64,000 bases of DNA from Mytilus californianus (lineage: Eukaryota; Mollusca; Bivalvia; Mytilida; Mytilidae): the NCBI RefSeq assembly GCF_021869535.1, contig NW_026262734.1, positions 78,182,339 through 78,246,338 of the forward strand, in the 5' to 3' direction. The notes below the pieces were generated by a model, which ran no database searches, was not told the origin of the DNA, and saw only the letters and a list, made by a program, of their open reading frames with translations. Made by a program: the position numbers and the translations under genes. Below are positions 58,561 through 64,000 of this stretch, piece after piece. How positions within the stretch are numbered: the first letter of the stretch is position 1; each line of letters opens with the position of its first letter.

Positions 58561-59551
58561 TACAGTAACACCTGTATAAACTGGCCGGCTACAGGACTAT
58601 GAAAAAGGACCGGTATGGACAGTGAGCCGGTTTGTTCAGGTTTCCGTTTTGACCGGAAGTTAATGAATTTTGACAATCGATATATTGCATGTCCAATTTC
58701 TGTCTGATTGTAAATAATAAGCTGATAAAAATAAAACGTAATGACGTAATAAATTCGCATGATCGTTGTTTTGGATTTTCTTATTCATTGGCTGTAAAAA
58801 TTTAAAGAACTAGTTTTTCCTCTAATTAGAAAAAAAAATTGTCTACATATCCTCATATGACAAATCGACCTCGGTAGCATCAATCTCCGATTTGACAGTT
58901 TCACTTTCATTTTTGTGTTCATTGTTTTCATTTGCATCAGAATCCTCGCGTTGTTTGAATTGTGACACAAGAGTTTTTTTTTACTTCCATCTTTCATTTC
59001 TGACGTTGGTACAGCCAATTGAAATCCCTAAACTTATCAAGCAAAATTTCATCACGATCGAAACTTTGTCGTAAAATCTGTGATACCCATGGATTGTAGT
59101 CATCTGGGTGTTCTTCATTATCAAGGTTGAGGGGGTTCACAACAGGGAACCAGGAGTTCGAAAAAAATGATGAAAATTTCTTACTCTGTGATTTGAAAAA
59201 AAAATATTCAAGTTACAACGTAAGTTCTATCCGAGATATATTCGACTTGTCTTTAAGATTAATTGACACTTTTATAGTGTTTCACTAGAACAGATCACTA
59301 ATGTACCATGTGTTAGTTCACGGTCTAACACCTGGCTAATTGATTATCCTGAAAAGCCATCTTGTATAAACAAATATGTTTTGATTGCATATCGATCAAT
59401 ACTGTTATTATTTGAAATTTATTAGACAAACCGGTTTGACAGGTAATAATTGATGTAATTAAGAGTATTGGGACTGCATCATTAGATCAAAATTCGGAAT
59501 ACACAGGGTCCGGTTTACAAAGGATATTTTAACAAAGAATTTGAAGGGGAA

Positions 59552-61795
59552 ATAAAATGCTCCGCAGGGCGCAGCTTGATACGACCGCAGAGGTCGAACC
59601 CTGAACAGTTGGGGCAAGTATGGACACAACATTCAAGCTTGATACAGCTCTGAATTTGGATTGTGATTAAATATTTGACACAGCATAGGTTTCTGACACA
59701 GAATGAATGTGGTCTAAGAACTTAAAAATTTTAAATTGGACATTCACCTATTATGGTCCAATATCCAAAATCTAAATACATGGTTAGATTCAGCATATCA
59801 AAGAACCCCAAGAATTCAATTTTTGATGAAATCAAACAAAGTTTAATTTTGGACCCCGATTTGGACCAACTTGAAAACTGGGCCCATAATCAAAAATCTA
59901 AATACATGTTTAGATTCAGCATATCAAAGAACCCTAAAAATTCAATTTTTGTTAAAATCAAACTAAGTTTAATTTTGGACCCTTTGGACCTTAATGTAGA
60001 CCAATTTGAAAACGGAACCAAAAATTAAGAATCTAAATACACGGTTAGATTCGGCATATCAAAGAACCCCAATAATTCAATTTTTGATGAAATCAAACAA
60101 AGTTTAATTTTGGACTCTTTTGACCTCAATGTGGACAAAGTTGATAACAGGGCCCAAAAATCAAAAATCTAAATACATGGTTAGATTCAGCATATCAAAG
60201 AACCCCATATATTCAATTTTTGTTGAAATCAAACAAAGTTTAATTTTGGACCCCGATTTGGACCAACTTGAAAACTGGGCCCATAATCAAAAATCTAAAT
60301 ACATGTTTACATTCAGCATATCAAAGAACCCTAAAATTTCAATTTTTGGTAAAATCAAACTAAGTTTAATTTTGGACCCTTTGGACCTTAATGTAGACCA
60401 ATTTGAAAACGGAACCAAAAATTAAGAATCTAAATACACGGTTAGACTCAGCATATCAAAGAACCCCAATAATTCAATTTTTGATGAAATCAAACAAAGT
60501 TAAATTTTGGACCCTTTGGACCTCAATGTGGACCAATTTAAAAACGGGGCCCAAAATCCTAAAACTTAATACACGGTTAGATTCAGCATATTAAAGAACC
60601 CCAAGAATTCAAGAATAAAACCCCATTGAAATTGATCAAGAAATAAGCAATTTATACGAAGTATCTTCTTTTGCACAATACTGTGCAATTGAATATTTCT
60701 TGCTATTGCGCAATACTGTGCAATTGACAATTTCTTGCTATTGCGCAATATTGTGCTATTGGATATTTCTTGCTATTGCGCAATACTGTGCAATTGAAGA
60801 TTTCTTGCTATTGCGCAATACTGTGCAATTGAAGATTTCTTGCTATTGTGCAATACTGTGCAATTGAAAATTTCTTGCTATTGCACAATACTTATTAGAT
60901 AATAATTTACACATCCTGTTTGGTGTGTATCTCCTACCATATCATTATTATTTGCTTTTAAATATTAATCAGAAATAACCAACTTAAAATGGAAAATTTT
61001 AAAAGAAAAAAAAAAGGAAAAAAAGAAAAAAAAAGAAAAAAAAAAAATCCCCCCCCAAATTTTTTGAACCCCCTTATGATTCATCACCCCCAAACTCAAT
61101 CCCAGCCTTCCCTTTGTGGTATGGTACCTTGCAGTACAATTTCAGAGAGATCCATACACTTGAACACAAGTTATTGTCTGGAAACTAGAAAAATGCTTAT
61201 TTTTGGCCCCTTTTTGGCCCCCAATTCCTAAATGTTTCGGGCAATTACCCCCAAACTCAATTCCAGCTTTCCCTTTGTGATATGGAACCTTGTAGTACAA
61301 TTTCAGATATATCCAAACACTTACACACAAGTTATTGTCATGAAACTAGAAAAATGCTTGTTTTTTGCCCCTTTTTTGGCCCCTAATTCCTAAAATTTTG
61401 AGGCAATTACCCCCAAAATCAATTACAGCCTTTCCTTTGTGATATGGAACCTTGTGGTACAATGTCAGAGAGATCCATACACTTACACACAAGTTATTGT
61501 CTGGAAGTTACAAAAATGCTTATTTTTGGCCCCTTTTTGGCCCCTAATTCCTTAACTGTTGGTACCATAACCCCCAAAATCAATCCCAACCTTCCTTTCG
61601 TGGTATTGAACCTTATGGTAAAATTTCATGGAGATCCATTCACTTAAACTAAAGTTAGAGTGCGAAAACCAATGTGTCTTCGGACGACGCCGGACGACGC
61701 CAGACGACGACGACGACGACGCCGGACGACGACGACGCCAACGTCATACCAATATACGACCAAAAAATTTTTAATTTTTGCGGTCGTATAAAAAT
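59552..61795 (+). mobile_element. Helentron-like element, family A (copy A5), largest copy
   Basis: Full-length. The leader is ATGCTCCGCAGGGCGCAGCT, ATACGACCGCAGAGGTCG, GAACAGTTGGGGCA. It has about six modules of 131 bp (59760-60600), a 35-bp array, then 170-bp modules (61080-61640). A GACGACGACGACGCC-rich stretch follows (61682-61740). The end is ATACGACCAAAAAATTTTTA, then TTTTTGCGGTCGTATAAAAA. The leader arm ATACGACCGC is the exact complement of the 3' arm GCGGTCGTAT. Confidence 0.85.
60668..60895 (+). repeat. 35-bp tandem array inside A5
   Basis: About six copies of a 35-bp unit with TTTCTTGCTATTGCGCAATA then CTGTGCAATTGAA. Each unit contains the self-complementary TATTGCGCAATA. A single or double unit is present at the same place in family B copies (33470-33505, 9740-9775). 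Confidence 0.85.
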
Positions 61796-61874
61796 GGGAC
61801 TTTAATTTTCGGCCGATATGGACAGAAATCCGGTTTATTCAGGGTCCGCTTTACTCAGGTTTGAATGTATACTG

Positions 61875-62660
61875 ATAGTAGTGCAACTTTATAGAAAATG
61901 TCATTGATCTATCACAAGTAGTTCCTATCGAACTAACTTAAGCAGAAAACTTCAATAATAATTGTTGACGTCTACGACGACCAAATCGCCATCACCAGAA
62001 AATCAATACCTTTGTATCACCTTCCACGATTTTTGTCACTGGCGATAAAAAAAATGAAGCGACAATTCATAGTACCACTTTCATTAATGATTCACCAAAA
62101 ACAAATCATATTTCTTGTTTTTTTTTACTTCTCGTAGATAATGCCCCTATATATATTCTTTTCTTTTATGTTCTGATCAGATTAGCTAAATAGGAACAAA
62201 GATGTGATTTCCAATGTTGTTTGAAGAGATGCTCTGCCTCATCATGATTGCTGTCATGAAGTTAATACCCAGTCAGATAATAGTGTATAGAGAAATCATA
62301 AGAATGATATATTTCCCTTCCTCTGAAGTCCAAATTTGTTTCGAGGAAGGGAAATTTAAATATTGATTATGACCCTCCGTCCTTTTTTAGAACTGCCCCA
62401 GCTGATCTGTGTTGACAACAAGGATGATTTCAACCATGCAGTTAATGGTCAATACACTCTACCCAGATGTGTTTTTATGATAGTACAACAACCTGAATGC
62501 CTTTCGAAGAGTTCAAAATCGGAAAAATGTGAAAAGTAGCAAAAATCAGGTGGAGAAAGTCGTTTGATAGCCCCAGTAATGGTATGTGTCGTAGGTATTA
62601 ACTATTATCATAAATACATACAAAGGTGGTACAGGAACACAAAGAGGTATAACATGTCCA
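61875..62660. other. Intergenic, no supported gene
   Basis: AT-rich. CTTCCTCTGAAGTCC and GAGGAAGGGAA near 62315-62350 form a short imperfect hairpin. No open frame with a recognisable domain. Confidence 0.45.
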
Positions 62661-63415
62661 AATAAATGGGGAATGTGTCCATGGGACACAGATGATGCCC
62701 CCGCTTGCACATCATATAAAGTTATAAAGGGACAGAACTGAAGAACGGTAAAAGTGAAGCTATCCAAATTTATACTTGATCTGAGTTTTGTGGTAATAAC
62801 AATTGTCTATAAGTCTCATAACATTTGGTTGAGGCAACTTAAGTAAGAGAACGGAAACGAATAATTCAGCAATATTTCCATTTGTAAAGGGGTTTAACTC
62901 TAGAACGGTTAAAGCAACACCACCAAAATTCATAATTGATCTCTATTTTGTTGTAATAAGCATTTTGTATAAGTTTCATAGAATTTGGTTGAGGCAAACT
63001 AAAGTTAAAGAATGGAAACGAAATATTCATCAATTTTTCCATTTGTAAAGGGCATAACTCTAGAACAATAAAAAAGTGACACCCCAAAAATTCAAACTTG
63101 ATCTGTATTTTGTGGTAATAAGCATGGTGTATAAGTTTCATAGCTTTTGGTTGAGGCAAACTAAAATAAGAGAACAGAAACGAAAAATTTAGCAATTTTT
63201 CCAATTGTAAAGGAGCATAACTCTAGAACGGTTAAAGTGATGCCCCCAAAATGCAAACTTGATCTGTATTTTGTGTATAAGTTTCATACCATTTGGTTGA
63301 GGCAAACTAAAGTTAGAGAACGGAAACGAAAAATTTAGCAATTTAGCAATTTGTCCAATTGTAAAGGGGCATAACTCTAGACCGGTTAAAGTGACGCCAC
63401 CAAAATTCAAACTTT
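62661..63415 (+). mobile_element. Helentron-like element, family G (copy G3), 3' end missing
   Basis: Leader AAATAAATGGGGAATGTGTC with TGTCCATGGGACACAGATG and GATGCCCCCGC. It has five modules of about 150 bp (AACTCTAGAACGGTTAAAG, TTTCATAACATTTGGTTGAG). It stops in mid-module near 63415, without the GACGGAC stretch or hairpin. Confidence 0.75.
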
Positions 63416-64000
63416 ATTTATTATTCCATAGCGGTAGTTGATTTTAGAATATAATAAAAAAATTATTTCAAAGGAAGTAGATGAAAAAAAAACAATTTTC
63501 AAAATATCAACTTTTTATTTCTTCTAAGGTAGAAAAATAATAGAAAAGAAAGAAATATTCTGTTATGTATTAGCATTCAATTTTTCCAAAAGAACATCAT
63601 ACATTAACATTAAAGGATTATAACGTGAAAGGTAGCAAAAAAGGGGAGTAATTCATAATTTTTGTCAAACAAGTTTGAAATAAACAAATTAGTTATGACT
63701 GTCAGCTAAGGTCATTAGTTTTAATTAACAGTGTGTTTGACACCAAAGCTATCAAGCGAAGCAATGCACTTGATGGGTCACTTAATTTGACAGTTAACAC
63801 AGAAAGTTTAACTTAATAACAAATTTGCCAGTATTTTACTTAAAATCACTTATGAAATCAGTATAAACACTCAGGAATCCAGGTGAAAACGGGTCATTTT
63901 CCAAATTCCCTGGTTATTTAACGACCCGTTGGTTATTTAAAAGATGTTCTTAAATGGAATTAGCAAAACATTACATTCTTTGTAAATAGTTGGCTTATTA
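63416..64000. other. Window end, nothing recognised
   Basis: AT-rich DNA with no open frame of note and no element end that I recognise. Confidence 0.5.

Larger units (their letters stand above)
58563..61874 (-). mobile_element. Pogo-like (Tc1/mariner group) element, split by family A copy A5
   Basis: The left end CAGTAACACCTGTATAAA follows TA. The right end, in reverse, is CAGTATACATTCAAACCTGA. Both are CAGTA-starting ends with a CCTG..AAA pattern, as in pogo/Tigger elements. Interior patches near both ends (ACCGGTATGGACAGTGAGCC; GGCCGATATGGACAG) also mirror each other. A - strand reading at 58843-58974 ends in an acidic tail with DSDANENNEHKNESETVKS, plausible for a transposase C-terminus. 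All frames are broken. Copy A5 is inserted at about 59552-61795. Confidence 0.45.

Noticed and set aside
59753..60425. Open frames with repeated MVRFSISKNP motifs
   Set aside because: Translation of the 131-bp family A modules. The same text appears at 47.9 and 54.3 kb in element copies.

Overview
The window looks like nuclear DNA of a marine bivalve, most likely a mussel (Mytilus or a close relative). It is AT-rich, the few genes are split by introns of 6-11 kb, and most of the rest is dispersed repeats. Several of these (R1, R2, R4 below) are sequences I remember as abundant in Mytilus genomes; that species call is from memory and was not searched. I see no rRNA genes, no free-standing tRNA genes, no CRISPR array and no virus.

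Protein-coding content is small but coherent. Two paralogous STAND-type NTPase genes point towards each other (tail to tail). Gene 1 (+ strand, 11.7-14.2 kb) shows only its large NTPase/C-terminal exon, broken by a one-base frame change in an A-rich run. Gene 2 (- strand) can be assembled from separate exons by splice sites and phase: a HEPN exon (50.5-50.8 kb, RNase motif retained), a coiled-coil exon (38.9-39.3 kb) and an intact exon of about 790 codons with Walker A and B motifs (30.1-32.5 kb). The order HEPN, coiled coil, nSTAND3-like NTPase, C-terminal repeats matches the DZIP3-like HEPN/nSTAND3 proteins that are expanded in bivalves and thought to act in immunity. Further 5' on the same strand, two exons encode a SEA domain (57.5-58.1 kb). 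They are phase-compatible with the HEPN exon but could belong to another gene.

Layout: 0.2-3.5 kb, a Helentron-like element (family A) split by a long-TIR transposon; 3.5-4.8 kb, a LINE 3' end with a nested repeat; 5-6 kb, family F modules; 6.3-9.2 kb, a 36-bp minisatellite; 9.2-10 kb, family B; 11.2-14.5 kb, gene 1; 15.6-16.5 kb, a 51-bp minisatellite; 17.8-19.3 kb, SINE and LINE debris; 20-29 kb, families A and E, a MITE and R1/R3 repeats; 30-51 kb, gene 2 with introns full of families A, B, C, D, E, G and H plus a dead hAT element; 51-57 kb, deeply nested insertions; 57.5-58.1 kb, SEA exons; 58.6-61.9 kb, a pogo-like element split by family A; 62.7-63.4 kb, family G.

The most striking non-coding pattern is a set of at least seven unrelated-looking repeat families that obey one plan: a 5' leader with a small palindrome, a variable number of 130-180 bp tandem modules, usually a GACGGAC-rich stretch, and a 3' hairpin followed by an A run. 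In each of the best-preserved families the 5' leader carries the reverse complement of that family's own 3' hairpin arm. This fits non-autonomous Helentron/pearl-type elements. Every copy I can orient upstream of or inside the two STAND genes lies antisense to the gene.
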